The translations under genes were made by a program, and so were the position numbers. This document shows, piece by piece, positions 36,174-45,566 of a stretch of 50,074 bases of DNA. This DNA is from Bacteroidota bacterium (lineage in GTDB: Bacteria > Bacteroidota > Bacteroidia > Bacteroidales > Paludibacteraceae): positions 1 through 50,074 of the forward strand of contig JAJYBB010000024.1 in the NCBI GenBank assembly GCA_021779195.1. The letters are read 5' to 3'. Under the pieces are notes generated by a model, which saw only the letters and a program-made list of their open reading frames with translations, was not told where the DNA came from and did no database searches. Position 1 is the first letter of the stretch; the number at the start of each line of letters is the position of its first letter.

Positions 36174-39100
36174 TTAATCAGCTAAAATAATTTTATTGTA
36201 AGCAATTTTTTTTGCTGATTTTAATTTTACAATGAAAACTCCATTGGATAGTGAAGAAAGATTCAGAACCTGTGATGCGTTGCGAATAAATGAATTATAA
36301 ACATTTTTACCTTCAGAATCATAAATGAATATCATTTTATTCTCACAATTTATTAAGTTAAAAATCTTGTTTTTCGAAGGATTTGGAAATATGAACATAT
36401 TGCTTTCAGAGCCGTTGATCATATTTAAAGCCGTGTTGTTTAAAATTATTAATTTGAAAGTTACTTGTGTATTTCCGTGTGTTGCCACATAAGTACCAGC
36501 ATCGGATAATTGTATGTTTATTAAATTTATCATAGATGTAGTGGCTGCAAACCCGTTTGGTCCGGACCATATCCATCCGGTTGAATCGGTAGATAATGTG
36601 CTGAATGATACATTTTGTCCTTGAATCAATAATGCTTTATCGGTTTGTTGCCAACCTGAGGCATTTTTATTAATCCATGGTTTTGATATTGTGCTGTCGA
36701 TGCTGCAATTTATACAGGTTGGTTTTACACAATCAATCCTTATAGTTGCCTGATTTACGGGCGAAGTTGATCCATCAAATACCCTGAATTCTGAGAATCC
36801 TGCCTTGTAAACAGAACTTGTTCCTCCTGTTATGGTAATTCTGACATACCTAGCAGTCTCCACTTTGAAGCTATCTGTTTTTATTTGTCGGGTATCGGTA
36901 TTGTTTGTTTGGTCATCGGCTAAATTCCAACTAAGACTATCTAAAGATGTTTCAATTCTATATTTGTATGGATTTCCAGCGTTTTGCCATACAATTTGAG
37001 TTTTATTAATATTAAATAATGATCCTAAATCCACAGCCCATGAATGTCCGGCATTGCCATCAGCAGCACTCCAGTATGAATCGGAATTTCCATCATTGCC
37101 ATTTGAGGCTGCTTTTTTTTGATCTGAAACTGAGTAGGTTCCATCAAATAATTTGAATTCGAAGAAACTTGCCCAACTGCTTCCTACTCCACCAGTTACG
37201 GTGATGCGAACATATCTGGCATTGTCGCTAAAGCTGTCACTCATAATCTGAGAAGATACGTTATTCGTCGTTTTATCCAGTACCAACTTCCATGAGGTGT
37301 TATCATTTGAAGTTTCAATTTTATATTGATAAGCATTGGTATGTTCCCATGTAATTTCAGACCCAATTATCGATTTTGAAGTTCCAAGATCGACCTTCCA
37401 CCAATGTCCGGCATTGCCGTCAGTTGCACACCAGCGAGAAGTTGTGTAACCATCATTTCCAGATGCTGGGGGATTATTTGTTTCATAAGTGTCGGCAGTG
37501 GCAGGTTTATTTTTAGCAATATTATTTAATATATAAATGTCTTCCGAGTCGGCGTTTGATGGTTTTTGCAATGCAATATTATTTAAAACAGGAGGTGTTG
37601 ATGCCGTTACCGTTATCGTCCCTTCTGTTCCGGTGGACTGTACGATTGCCATGCATTTACCATTGAATGCCTGACGGGTTGAACCTTTAAAAGATTCGAG
37701 ACTAAGCGGATTGCCATTATCTACGCCAACAATTTTGCCGGGTCCGGATAAGGAGTAAGTTACTTGATTTGCTGCATCGGGCACTAAAGTTGCATGGGCA
37801 TCAAGAATGTCGGTTTCAAGAAATGTCTGATCGATGCCATCGGCTTGAATTGTATCTCTATCAGGCTTTAATTTAATTTTTGCTGCTTTACCGGCAGTAA
37901 CGATGCTGTCGGCTGTCACAATTTTACCGTTTTTATAAGCATAAGCTATGACTTTGCCTGCCACAAAAGGTATTTTCCATTCAATATGATATGGTTTTGA
38001 TGTTTTATTTAGCTGAGTGCTGATCAGAGTTCCATTTAAAGTTAATGATACACTGTCGCAATTGGAATAAGCCCAGACCGGTATTACATTGCCCGAGTTC
38101 CAATTCCAGTGAGGCAATAGATGCACCATTGGTTGTGAAGTCCATTGGCTTTGATAGAAGTAATAAATATCTTTTGGAAATCCGCATAAGTCAACAATCC
38201 CAAAATAAGAACTTTTGGCAGGCCAACCATAGGGTGTAGGTTCACCTATATAATCGAAACCCGTCCAAATAAACTGCCCGACCACAAATGCTCTTGATTT
38301 GTCAAAGTCCCATGAATCTTCGGCACTTTGTCCCCACCCGACAACGGAATTGTCATAATTAGAACATTGCATATCGGTATCAGTGAGGATGTTTTGATAA
38401 GCTGGCAAGTGATATACGCCACGGGTTCTGACTGCCGAAGATGTTTCACTTCCCATGATAACCCAATTAGGATGATTTACATGATCTCTGTCATAAGTGC
38501 TTCCGGTGGCATAATTATATCCTACAATATCGAGTAGCGGACCTAAAAGTGACTGATTATTCAACGCTTGCGTTATTGGTCGTGATTGATCATTGGCATG
38601 AACCCATTTGATTAAATTTTGTGCAATGGTATATCCTGAAGCATCCGTTTGTTGCGGAATTTCATTCCCGATACTCCACATTATAACACTTGGATGGTTT
38701 CGGTCGCGCCGAATCCAATCCTGAACATCTTGCTGTGCCCAAGTGTCGAAATACTTTCCATAATCATTAGCAGTTTTTCCCCACTCCCAGCAGTCGAAAG
38801 ATTCATCCATTACTACGAGCCCCAGTCTGTCACATATTTCAAGAAGTTCAGGAGCAGGAGGATTATGCGAAGTGCGAATGGCATTACAACCAAAGGATTT
38901 TAGTATTTCAACCTGACGCTCCAACGCTCGATAATTTTGTGCGGCGCCCAAACTTCCCAAATCATGATGCATGCACACACCGTGAAGTTTGATATTTGAG
39001 CCATTGAGCCAAAAACCAGTGTTTGAATTTAAAGTGATGGTGCGGATTCCAAATGTCGTTGTGAAATTATCTAAAACAGTATTGTTGTCAACCAGTTGAG

Positions 39101-39965
39101 TCTTAATTTTGTAAAGATATGGATTTGACAATGACCATAATGTAGGATTTGAAATCGTTGAGGTGACTGTGAATGAACTATCTTGACCAGCAGCCAATGC
39201 AATGGGAGTGCCAACATTTGTAGTCAAAAGATGCCAGGATTGGTCATAAATAGAAGTAATTACAGAAATGATTTTTGAATTTGACGAATGATTTTGTATT
39301 TTAGTGTTCGCTGAAATCTGGGCGGAGGTTGGGGTTGTTAGCGATGAAGTTACAGCCGTGCCGCAATAGGCAATATGAACCGGATCGGTAACCGTAATCC
39401 ATACATTTCGATAAATGCCACTTCCCGAATACCAACGGCTGTTGGGTTGAGTATTATCCACTTTTACTGCAATCACATTGGTTGTCGTGCCTGTGAAGAT
39501 GTACGGAGTCAGGTCATATTCGAAAGTACTGTACCCGTAAGGTCTTGTTCCCAGCAAATGTCCGTTAATCCAAACGGTACTATTCATATAGATGCCTTCA
39601 AATTGGATTGTAATTCGTTTTCCGGCATCATGCTGAGGTAGTACAAACGATTTTCTATACCAGCCAATTCCACCATCCAAATATCCACCTCCACCACTGG
39701 CGGCGGAATTTTTATCAAATGGAAGTTCTATACTCCAGTCGTGTGGAAGGGATAATGTACGCCAGGCGGCATCATTGAACGCCATAGTATTTGCCCCGGC
39801 AATATCACCTTGAAGAAATTTCCAATTATCATTAAAATTAATGCCGCGTCCACCGTTAAAAACATCGGAAACAGGCGCGGGTTCCGCTGCATAAGATGTT
39901 GTGAATAGGAAGAAAGGAAGAAGTAGCAAAATGAGTCTTTGAGCAAAATGAATTAGATGGGTCAT
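36174..39965 (-). CDS. Large GH2 enzyme with two F5/8 type C domains and a type IX sorting tail
   Basis: A secreted retaining glycosidase of 1263 residues. Order: signal peptide (1-26), GH2 jelly roll (~40-205), Ig-like, TIM barrel with E435 (acid/base, SIGNEI) and E507 (nucleophile, IMGSETSSA), DUF4982-like domain (VWAYSNCDSVSLTLNG), Ig-like region (IKLKPDRDTIQADG), two F5/8 type C carbohydrate-binding domains (~812-942 and ~955-1062, both with DGNAGH-W-VDLG), another Ig-like domain, and a type IX tail (~1178-1263; MFIFPNPSKNKIFNLI opening). The core closely resembles the 831-residue GH2 at 20.5 kb. Beta-galactosidase-like activity on a surface-bound polymer is likely. It stands alone, with a weak TATTTTTG box at 39989-39982. 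Confidence 0.92.
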   Translation of the reverse strand: MTHLIHFAQRLILLLLPFFLFTTSYAAEPAPVSDVFNGGRGINFNDNWKFLQGDIAGANTMAFNDAAWRTLSLPHDWSIELPFDKNSAASGGGGYLDGGIGWYRKSFVLPQHDAGKRITIQFEGIYMNSTVWINGHLLGTRPYGYSTFEYDLTPYIFTGTTTNVIAVKVDNTQPNSRWYSGSGIYRNVWITVTDPVHIAYCGTAVTSSLTTPTSAQISANTKIQNHSSNSKIISVITSIYDQSWHLLTTNVGTPIALAAGQDSSFTVTSTISNPTLWSLSNPYLYKIKTQLVDNNTVLDNFTTTFGIRTITLNSNTGFWLNGSNIKLHGVCMHHDLGSLGAAQNYRALERQVEILKSFGCNAIRTSHNPPAPELLEICDRLGLVVMDESFDCWEWGKTANDYGKYFDTWAQQDVQDWIRRDRNHPSVIMWSIGNEIPQQTDASGYTIAQNLIKWVHANDQSRPITQALNNQSLLGPLLDIVGYNYATGSTYDRDHVNHPNWVIMGSETSSAVRTRGVYHLPAYQNILTDTDMQCSNYDNSVVGWGQSAEDSWDFDKSRAFVVGQFIWTGFDYIGEPTPYGWPAKSSYFGIVDLCGFPKDIYYFYQSQWTSQPMVHLLPHWNWNSGNVIPVWAYSNCDSVSLTLNGTLISTQLNKTSKPYHIEWKIPFVAGKVIAYAYKNGKIVTADSIVTAGKAAKIKLKPDRDTIQADGIDQTFLETDILDAHATLVPDAANQVTYSLSGPGKIVGVDNGNPLSLESFKGSTRQAFNGKCMAIVQSTGTEGTITVTASTPPVLNNIALQKPSNADSEDIYILNNIAKNKPATADTYETNNPPASGNDGYTTSRWCATDGNAGHWWKVDLGTSKSIIGSEITWEHTNAYQYKIETSNDNTSWKLVLDKTTNNVSSQIMSDSFSDNARYVRITVTGGVGSSWASFFEFKLFDGTYSVSDQKKAASNGNDGNSDSYWSAADGNAGHSWAVDLGSLFNINKTQIVWQNAGNPYKYRIETSLDSLSWNLADDQTNNTDTRQIKTDSFKVETARYVRITITGGTSSVYKAGFSEFRVFDGSTSPVNQATIRIDCVKPTCINCSIDSTISKPWINKNASGWQQTDKALLIQGQNVSFSTLSTDSTGWIWSGPNGFAATTSMINLINIQLSDAGTYVATHGNTQVTFKLIILNNTALNMINGSESNMFIFPNPSKNKIFNLINCENKMIFIYDSEGKNVYNSFIRNASQVLNLSSLSNGVFIVKLKSAKKIAYNKIILAD

Positions 39966-40045
39966 AAAAACTTTTTTTTTACAAAAATAAGATTTATGTT
40001 ATAGTCATCGGATAAAATTTAATTCATTTATGTAGACAAATTTAA

Positions 40046-40987
40046 TTATAAATTTGCTGCCATCCATTTTCTCAACGTTTCGGGCGATTTACCACATCGA
40101 TCGGCATAATCTTTCAATTGATTTTCGTCAATTTTACCGATCATAAAGTATTTTGATTTCGGATGGGCGAAATATAATCCGCACACCGAAGCATTGGGAA
40201 ACATGGCTCCGTTTTCAGTAAGGGTAATTCCTATTTCGCTGAATTTTAAGAGTGGATCCAACTCAAAAATAATCGATTGGTCAGGCAGAGAAGGATAACC
40301 CACAGCAGGGCGAATTCCTTTGTACTGCGTTTTAAGCATTTCTTTGATCGATAAATTTTCATCAGGAGCATATCCCCAGTATTCCTTGCGAACTTTGTAG
40401 TGAAGCCATTCGGCAGCTGCTTCAGCCAAACGGTCAGAGAGCGTTTTTGCCAAAATGGAATGAAACATGTCATCATCTTTTTCGTAAGTTTCTGCAAAAT
40501 GTTCAATCCCTGTAACGGTTGTTGCAAAAGCACCCACATAATCATTTTCGGAAGCTAAAAAATCAGAAAGTGAATAACAAAAACCATCAGCAGAAGCATG
40601 TTGTTGCCTGAGCATGGGTAATTTTATTGTTTGATCTTGATACACAATCAAAATATCATCGTCGGAAGCATATCCTTCAAAAATACCAAATGAAGCATTG
40701 ATGGCTATAATTTTTTCGTCATGAAACAGACGCAGCATTTCTTGCGCATCTTTAAATAACTTTAAAGCCTCTTCAGCTTTTGGTCGTTCTTCAATCGGAA
40801 ATGCTTGAAGCCAACCGACTTTGCACGATGCGCAATCACATGCTGTTTCAATGCCCTGAAATTTACCAGGTAATCGCCAGGCCATAAAGAAAAAAGTCCA
40901 ATCGATAAATGGAACAATTTCTCGTAAATCTATGTCATTGAGTTGGATAAGTCCGATTTTTTTTGGTTTGACAGGTTGATAATTCAT
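40046..40987 (-). CDS. Stand-alone methionine synthase reactivation domain (MetH activation-type)
   Basis: A 313-residue protein consisting only of the SAM-binding reactivation module that normally ends cobalamin-dependent methionine synthase. Visible are RPAVGYPSLPDQS near residue 235 (the SAM-binding RPAxGYPxxPDH motif, with Gln for His), EYWGYAPDENL, and the opening VPFIDWTFFFMAW. Family role: reductive methylation of oxidised cob(II)alamin. No homocysteine, folate or B12-binding domain is in the window, so it would act in trans on a MetH or another corrinoid enzyme encoded elsewhere. It lies 52 bp after the exporter genes in the same direction. Confidence 0.85.
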   Translation of the reverse strand: MNYQPVKPKKIGLIQLNDIDLREIVPFIDWTFFFMAWRLPGKFQGIETACDCASCKVGWLQAFPIEERPKAEEALKLFKDAQEMLRLFHDEKIIAINASFGIFEGYASDDDILIVYQDQTIKLPMLRQQHASADGFCYSLSDFLASENDYVGAFATTVTGIEHFAETYEKDDDMFHSILAKTLSDRLAEAAAEWLHYKVRKEYWGYAPDENLSIKEMLKTQYKGIRPAVGYPSLPDQSIIFELDPLLKFSEIGITLTENGAMFPNASVCGLYFAHPKSKYFMIGKIDENQLKDYADRCGKSPETLRKWMAANL

Positions 40988-41039
40988 TGATTATGTCTAA
41001 AATTAATAAGTACTCTGATAAATATTTTTAGATTATTCA

Positions 41040-41531
41040 TTAGTATTTTCGGGTTACTTTGAATGAATATCTTGGGAAAATCAAAACCGGCAACGAAACA
41101 CCAATAACCAATGCTAATAAAATAAAAAGGGTGGTCAGCCCATTATGAACGAAATCGATCATATATCCTTGCGATTTCAGCACATTGGTATTTTGCATAA
41201 ATTTAATCAGTCCTAAAATGGTACGATAAGCAAATAATCCCGGTATCATTGGCAGTAGCGAAGGAAAAGAAAATACCTCGGCAGGACAATGAATTATTTT
41301 TGCAAATAAAATGCTTAACAATCCAATCATTGACGAAGCTACAAAAGTAGCAATCGATATGTCGAACCCCGATTTGATTAAAAAAAATCGCAAAGAATGT
41401 GCAATGGCAGCCAGCAAAGCCGAAACAAGTACAGCTTCACGCGAAGGATTTGAAATGACGGCAAATCCAACAGCAGCAATGGCAGCCAAAAATCCATCGT
41501 AAATTACTTCTGCAATCATCTGACTATTCAT
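41040..41531 (-). CDS. ThrE-type exporter, C-terminal subunit (threonine/serine exporter family)
   Basis: A 163-residue membrane protein with about five helices, matching the second half of ThrE-type amino-acid exporters (ThrE_2/DUF3815): GFAVISNPSREAVLVSALLAAIAHSLRF and SLLPMIPGLFAYRT are typical. ATG 41531 overlaps the TGA stop of the upstream subunit by 4 bp (ATGA), showing translational coupling. Together the two subunits equal one full-length ThrE. Confidence 0.87.
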   Translation of the reverse strand: MNSQMIAEVIYDGFLAAIAAVGFAVISNPSREAVLVSALLAAIAHSLRFFLIKSGFDISIATFVASSMIGLLSILFAKIIHCPAEVFSFPSLLPMIPGLFAYRTILGLIKFMQNTNVLKSQGYMIDFVHNGLTTLFILLALVIGVSLPVLIFPRYSFKVTRKY

Positions 41532-42319
41532 AATTTTTCTAACCCAAGAATTAACATTGCCAAAAACAATCCAATCGCAATACAAACAATTAATGTTGAC
41601 GCATTTACCAATCGTGCGATACCTGTGAGAATATGCCCTTCAATAATATCTAAAATTGAATTTATAAGCGGAACACCAGGAATAAGATACAACACGCTGG
41701 TTGCCAAAGCTATTTGTGGCGTGCCTCCCCATTGAAAAATATAACCCAGACCGGCAATAAGCGATGCTGTAAATGCACTGGTGGTGAAAATAACCAAATG
41801 ATTGATCCGACGATTGATCATTTGCTGTCTCACAAAAAATCCTATCAACGTTGCTCCAAATACCAACCCCATTGATGGAAAATCGCCTTTAAATAAGCCG
41901 CAAAATGAAGCATTGGCTAAAGAAACTAAAAACAAAACCAAAAGTGGAGCCATCCGCTTGCGCGTTACGATTTCATGAAATCTCGACTGTATTTCTTGGT
42001 AATTCAGACGTTTGTCATAAGTATCCCAGCTTAACGTGCTTAGTTCGGAAACATGCGTAAAATTTAACAATAAAGGTTTTGTCTTTTTAACGATGGTCAA
42101 TCGATTCGTCGGGTTGGAGTACTCAGCAATGGTCATCATGATACTCATCTGAAAAACCGATATATTGATTTCATACCCGAATGTTTTTGCCATTCGCGAA
42201 ATATTCTGAATAATCCGCATGGTGTGTGCTCCAGAAGTCATTAATTGACAGGCAATTTCGGCTAATAAATCCGAAACTTGTTCAATAGATGGTGATTTTT
42301 GCTCTAAATCTATTTCCAT
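41528..42319 (-). CDS. ThrE-type exporter, N-terminal subunit (threonine/serine exporter family)
   Basis: A 263-residue protein: a soluble N-terminal part with LMTSGAHTMRI (the conserved G-H of DUF1212/ThrE_1) and five C-terminal helices including YLIPGVPLINSILDIIEGH. The family exports threonine and serine in Corynebacterium; related pairs handle other small acids. It is coupled to the second subunit by a 4-bp overlap. A TATCTTTG box at 42416-42409 with TTTG 23 bases upstream is a possible, slightly wide promoter. The gene is divergent from copA. Confidence 0.88.
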   Translation of the reverse strand: MEIDLEQKSPSIEQVSDLLAEIACQLMTSGAHTMRIIQNISRMAKTFGYEINISVFQMSIMMTIAEYSNPTNRLTIVKKTKPLLLNFTHVSELSTLSWDTYDKRLNYQEIQSRFHEIVTRKRMAPLLVLFLVSLANASFCGLFKGDFPSMGLVFGATLIGFFVRQQMINRRINHLVIFTTSAFTASLIAGLGYIFQWGGTPQIALATSVLYLIPGVPLINSILDIIEGHILTGIARLVNASTLIVCIAIGLFLAMLILGLEKL

Positions 42320-42534
42320 GATTAAAAATTAATGTAATTTTGAAACCCCAAACTTATCAGGATAATTTTAAGATTTTCAGGGTTCTTGTGCGTGCTTCAT
42401 TTCATGTGCAAAGATACTATAAATTAAGCTAATTCCCTTCAAAATGGCACATCGATTTCTGTACGTTTTACCTTGAGTGAATAATTTTGGTTTGTAAATT
42501 GGCGACACATTACCTTTTCCCTATTTCAAAACCT

Positions 42535-42555
42535 AATTGTTCTCAAAGAACAATT
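42535..42555. promoter_or_regulatory. Perfect inverted repeat upstream of copA, candidate operator
   Basis: AATTGTTCT-CAA-AGAACAATT is a perfect 9-bp repeat with a 3-bp spacer, 41 bp before the copA ATG. A TAATTTTG box at 42482-42489 could be the -7 element, which would put this repeat in the early transcript. It may be bound by a copper-responsive regulator or fold as a hairpin. Confidence 0.45.
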
Positions 42556-42596
42556 TTCTGAAGTAAATGTTTTAACTTGATACTTATAAGATAAAT

Positions 42597-44885
42597 ATGA
42601 AAACAGAAAAATACGATATTGAAGGAATGACTTGTGCGGCTTGTGCAGCTCATATTGAAAAAAGTGTCAATAAATTGGAGGGGGTAAATTCCGTACAAGT
42701 TAATTTATTGACGAATAGTATGGAGGTTACTTTTAATGAATTAAAGCTTAACAATAATTTCATAGAACATTCGGTTGAAAATGCAGGATATAAAGCCTTT
42801 CTGAAGATTCCAAATCAAGTTACTTCATCCTCATCATCCAAGCACGATATTGCGCAAGCCGAACAAAAAACCATGCGAAACCATTTCTGGCTTTCATTTG
42901 GGTTCATTATCCCGCTTTATTACGTTTCGATGGGTTATAATTTGGGATTGCCTTACCCGCCGGCATTGCATTCGCTTCAGTATGCTTTCCTATACATGTT
43001 TATTCAATTTTGGGTGTTGATGCCAATTGTCTATATCAACCGACGTTATTTTTTTACTGGATTTAAAACTTTATTTAGAGGTTCTCCAAACATGGATTCA
43101 CTCATTGCCATTGGGACTTCTGCCGCCATAGTTTATGGATTATTTGCTACATTCAGGGTTTTCATTGGATTAAAAACGGGAAACAATCATTTGATTAATA
43201 AATATCTAAATGATTTGTATTACGAATCTGCCGGTACTATTCTTACATTAATTACACTCGGCAAATATCTCGAAGCACGTTCGAAAAGGAGAACAACTGA
43301 TGCTATTACCCGGTTAATGGATTTAGCTCCTAAAACGGCTATTGTGGTCAGAAACAAAGTGGAAATGGAAGTGCCTGTCGATGAAGTAATTATAAATGAT
43401 ATGGTGGTGGTGCGACCGGGACAACGAATCCCTGTTGATGGTATTGTGCTTTCTGGAAGCTCCTCAGTTGATGAATCGGCTTTGACGGGTGAAAGTATGC
43501 CTGTTTTCAAGGAGAAAGGTGATTCCGTTCTTTCTGCTAGTATTAACAAAACCGGAGCGTTTACACTTAGAGCAACTAAAATTGGAGTAGATACTACACT
43601 TTCGCAAATCATTCTGCTGGTTCAGGCAGCTGCATCTTCAAAAGCACCTATTTCTAAATTAGCTGACAAAATCAGTTCGATATTTGTTCCGGTTGTCATA
43701 ATCATTGCTGTAATGGCTGCTGCTACTTGGACGTTAATGGGTTATCCTTTTGAGTTTGCCATGTCCATAGGAATATCCGTATTAATTATTTCATGTCCTT
43801 GTGCCTTAGGATTAGCTACGCCGGTTGCCATCATGGTAGGGACTGGTAAAGGAGCTGAACAAGGTATTTTGATCAAATCGGCTGAATCATTAGAAATGGG
43901 TGAGCATATTGATACCGTTGTTTTAGATAAAACCGGAACACTTACAGAAGGAAAACCAGTTGTTACTGATATTTTTGTGGCTGATACCAATCTTTCTGAA
44001 AATGAATTATTAAAAATTGCCGCAACACTTGAAAAACATTCCGAACATCCCATAGCCGATGCTATACTGCAAGAAGCTATGAACCGTGAAATCTTATTGA
44101 CAGATATCGAGCATTTTCAGGCAGTTGCCGGAAAAGGAGTGGAAGGCAAAAATCAAGGACATGTATACCTTGCCGGTAATTTAATGATGATGAACGAAAA
44201 AAATATCAATTTATTTTCGTATCTTTCATTGGCTGACAGGATTGCAGATGAAGGAAAAACACCCTTGTTTATTGCAAAAGATGGCGAATTAGCAGGATTA
44301 ATTGCGGTTGCGGATATTTTAAAGCCTACCAGTTTGCTGGCTGTTAATCAATTGAAAAACATGGGAATGCACGTGGTAATGCTTACCGGTGATCATGCCA
44401 AAACTGCAGCTGCTATTCAATTGAAATTAGGCATCACCGAAGTTGTATCCGAAGTTTTACCTCAGGGTAAAGAAAAAGAAATTGCACGGCTTCAAGCTGA
44501 AGGTAGAAACGTGGCAATGATCGGAGATGGAATTAACGATGCTCCTGCTTTAATGCGTGCCCAGCTCGGCATAGCCATTGGTGCCGGAACTGATATAGCG
44601 ATAGAATCAGCCGATGTGGTATTGAAGCGGAGCGATTTGTTGGATGCTGTTACTGCATTGCGCTTAAGTAAAGCTGTGATGAAAAATATCAAACAAAATT
44701 TATTTTGGGCATTTTTTTACAATATAATTGGCATTCCACTTGCTGCGGGCATTTTTTACGGTATGTTAGGTTTGAAACTTAATCCCATGTTTGCCGCTGC
44801 AGCCATGAGTTTTAGCTCAGTTACAGTTGTATTAAATGCTTTAAGACTTAGAAATTTTAAATCAATTACAAATCTCAATAATTAA
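42597..44885 (+). CDS. copA: Copper-exporting P1B-type ATPase
   Basis: Pumps Cu(I) out of the cytoplasm with ATP. The 762 residues begin with one heavy-metal-binding domain (GMTCAAC, C13 and C16), followed by eight helices. The membrane metal site CPC is C400-P-C402; the actuator loop has LTGESMPV; the phosphorylation site DKTGTLT has D444; the SEHP motif of metal pumps, [10 protein letters not shown] and [10 protein letters not shown] complete the ATP-binding domain; MSFSSVTVV near the end is the TM8 MxxSS signature of Cu(I) pumps. The length is normal. It is followed after 4 bp by its chaperone, in one operon. Confidence 0.96.
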   Translation: MKTEKYDIEGMTCAACAAHIEKSVNKLEGVNSVQVNLLTNSMEVTFNELKLNNNFIEHSVENAGYKAFLKIPNQVTSSSSSKHDIAQAEQKTMRNHFWLSFGFIIPLYYVSMGYNLGLPYPPALHSLQYAFLYMFIQFWVLMPIVYINRRYFFTGFKTLFRGSPNMDSLIAIGTSAAIVYGLFATFRVFIGLKTGNNHLINKYLNDLYYESAGTILTLITLGKYLEARSKRRTTDAITRLMDLAPKTAIVVRNKVEMEVPVDEVIINDMVVVRPGQRIPVDGIVLSGSSSVDESALTGESMPVFKEKGDSVLSASINKTGAFTLRATKIGVDTTLSQIILLVQAAASSKAPISKLADKISSIFVPVVIIIAVMAAATWTLMGYPFEFAMSIGISVLIISCPCALGLATPVAIMVGTGKGAEQGILIKSAESLEMGEHIDTVVLDKTGTLTEGKPVVTDIFVADTNLSENELLKIAATLEKHSEHPIADAILQEAMNREILLTDIEHFQAVAGKGVEGKNQGHVYLAGNLMMMNEKNINLFSYLSLADRIADEGKTPLFIAKDGELAGLIAVADILKPTSLLAVNQLKNMGMHVVMLTGDHAKTAAAIQLKLGITEVVSEVLPQGKEKEIARLQAEGRNVAMIGDGINDAPALMRAQLGIAIGAGTDIAIESADVVLKRSDLLDAVTALRLSKAVMKNIKQNLFWAFFYNIIGIPLAAGIFYGMLGLKLNPMFAAAAMSFSSVTVVLNALRLRNFKSITNLNN

Positions 44886-44889
44886 ATTT

Positions 44890-45108
44890 ATGATAGAAAA
44901 ATCAATAACAATTGAAGGTATGACCTGCCAACATTGTGTGGCACGAGTTGAAAAATCCTTAAAAGAATTAGATGGAGTTGTTGAAGCTAAAGTTGATTTA
45001 GCTTCAAAAACAGCTAAACTCAAATTATGGGAAGACGTGAATGATGAGTTAATTCGTACGGCGGTGGACGATGCGGGCTATCAGGTTATTGAAATTTTCG
45101 TGGAGTAA
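44890..45108 (+). CDS. copZ: Heavy-metal-associated domain copper chaperone
   Basis: A single 72-residue HMA domain with GMTCQHC (C13, C16), which carries Cu(I) to CopA. It begins 4 bp after the copA stop, so the two are co-translated. The fold is complete (beta-alpha-beta-beta-alpha-beta) and the protein is acidic near its C-terminus. No clear terminator follows. Confidence 0.94.
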   Translation: MIEKSITIEGMTCQHCVARVEKSLKELDGVVEAKVDLASKTAKLKLWEDVNDELIRTAVDDAGYQVIEIFVE

Positions 45109-45509
45109 CGAATCATACTTTCAGAGCAGTTTTCAAAATTTTATAAGAGCATTGAATCGGCAATATTTTGTTGATTTAATGTTCTTTGATGTCATTCGCC
45201 ATTTAAAGTAGTTCAGATTCAGTTTTTCACTAATCTGCTTCGATCGATATTTCAAATCAACCTATAATTATTTCTTCTGTTATTTCAGGTTCTTTTGGGC
45301 TTATTGTATTTCATTCAAACTTTTCCTCAGCTCAATTTCCTAATTAGCACATTTCCACAGTTACAAAGCATAACTTGTTCTGTCGTGTCGTACAAACCAG
45401 TTTTAAAGATAAATCTATTCGGAATTTTGAAACGATAGCAATTGAATTTAGTAGAACGATATTTGAAAAACCGATTGAAATGAATTAAAACTGCTTCGAC
45501 TCGGTTAAA
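45109..45509. other. Gene-free region between copZ and purD
   Basis: Four hundred AT-rich bases without a convincing gene. A 66-codon minus-strand frame (45527-45327) is Cys-, Phe- and Arg-rich, runs across the purD promoter and matches no family I recognise. No hairpin terminator for copZ, tRNA or repeat was seen. Confidence 0.45.
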
Positions 45510-45541
45510 CTTGCCTCTTTCAAACAAAAAATGTACTTTTG
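45510..45541 (+). promoter_or_regulatory. Promoter of purD
   Basis: CTTG (45510-45513), 20 bases, TACTTTTG (45534-45541): an exact -7 element and a -33 with one mismatch. The start would be near 45548, about 19 nt before the purD ATG. Confidence 0.6.
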
Positions 45542-45566
45542 TGGCTCATTTTATTCAACAATTATC

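Noticed and set aside
45327-45527. 66-codon minus-strand frame between copZ and purD
   Set aside because: The Cys/Arg-rich sequence looked briefly like a transposase fragment, but I could not match it to any family, and it runs across the purD promoter.
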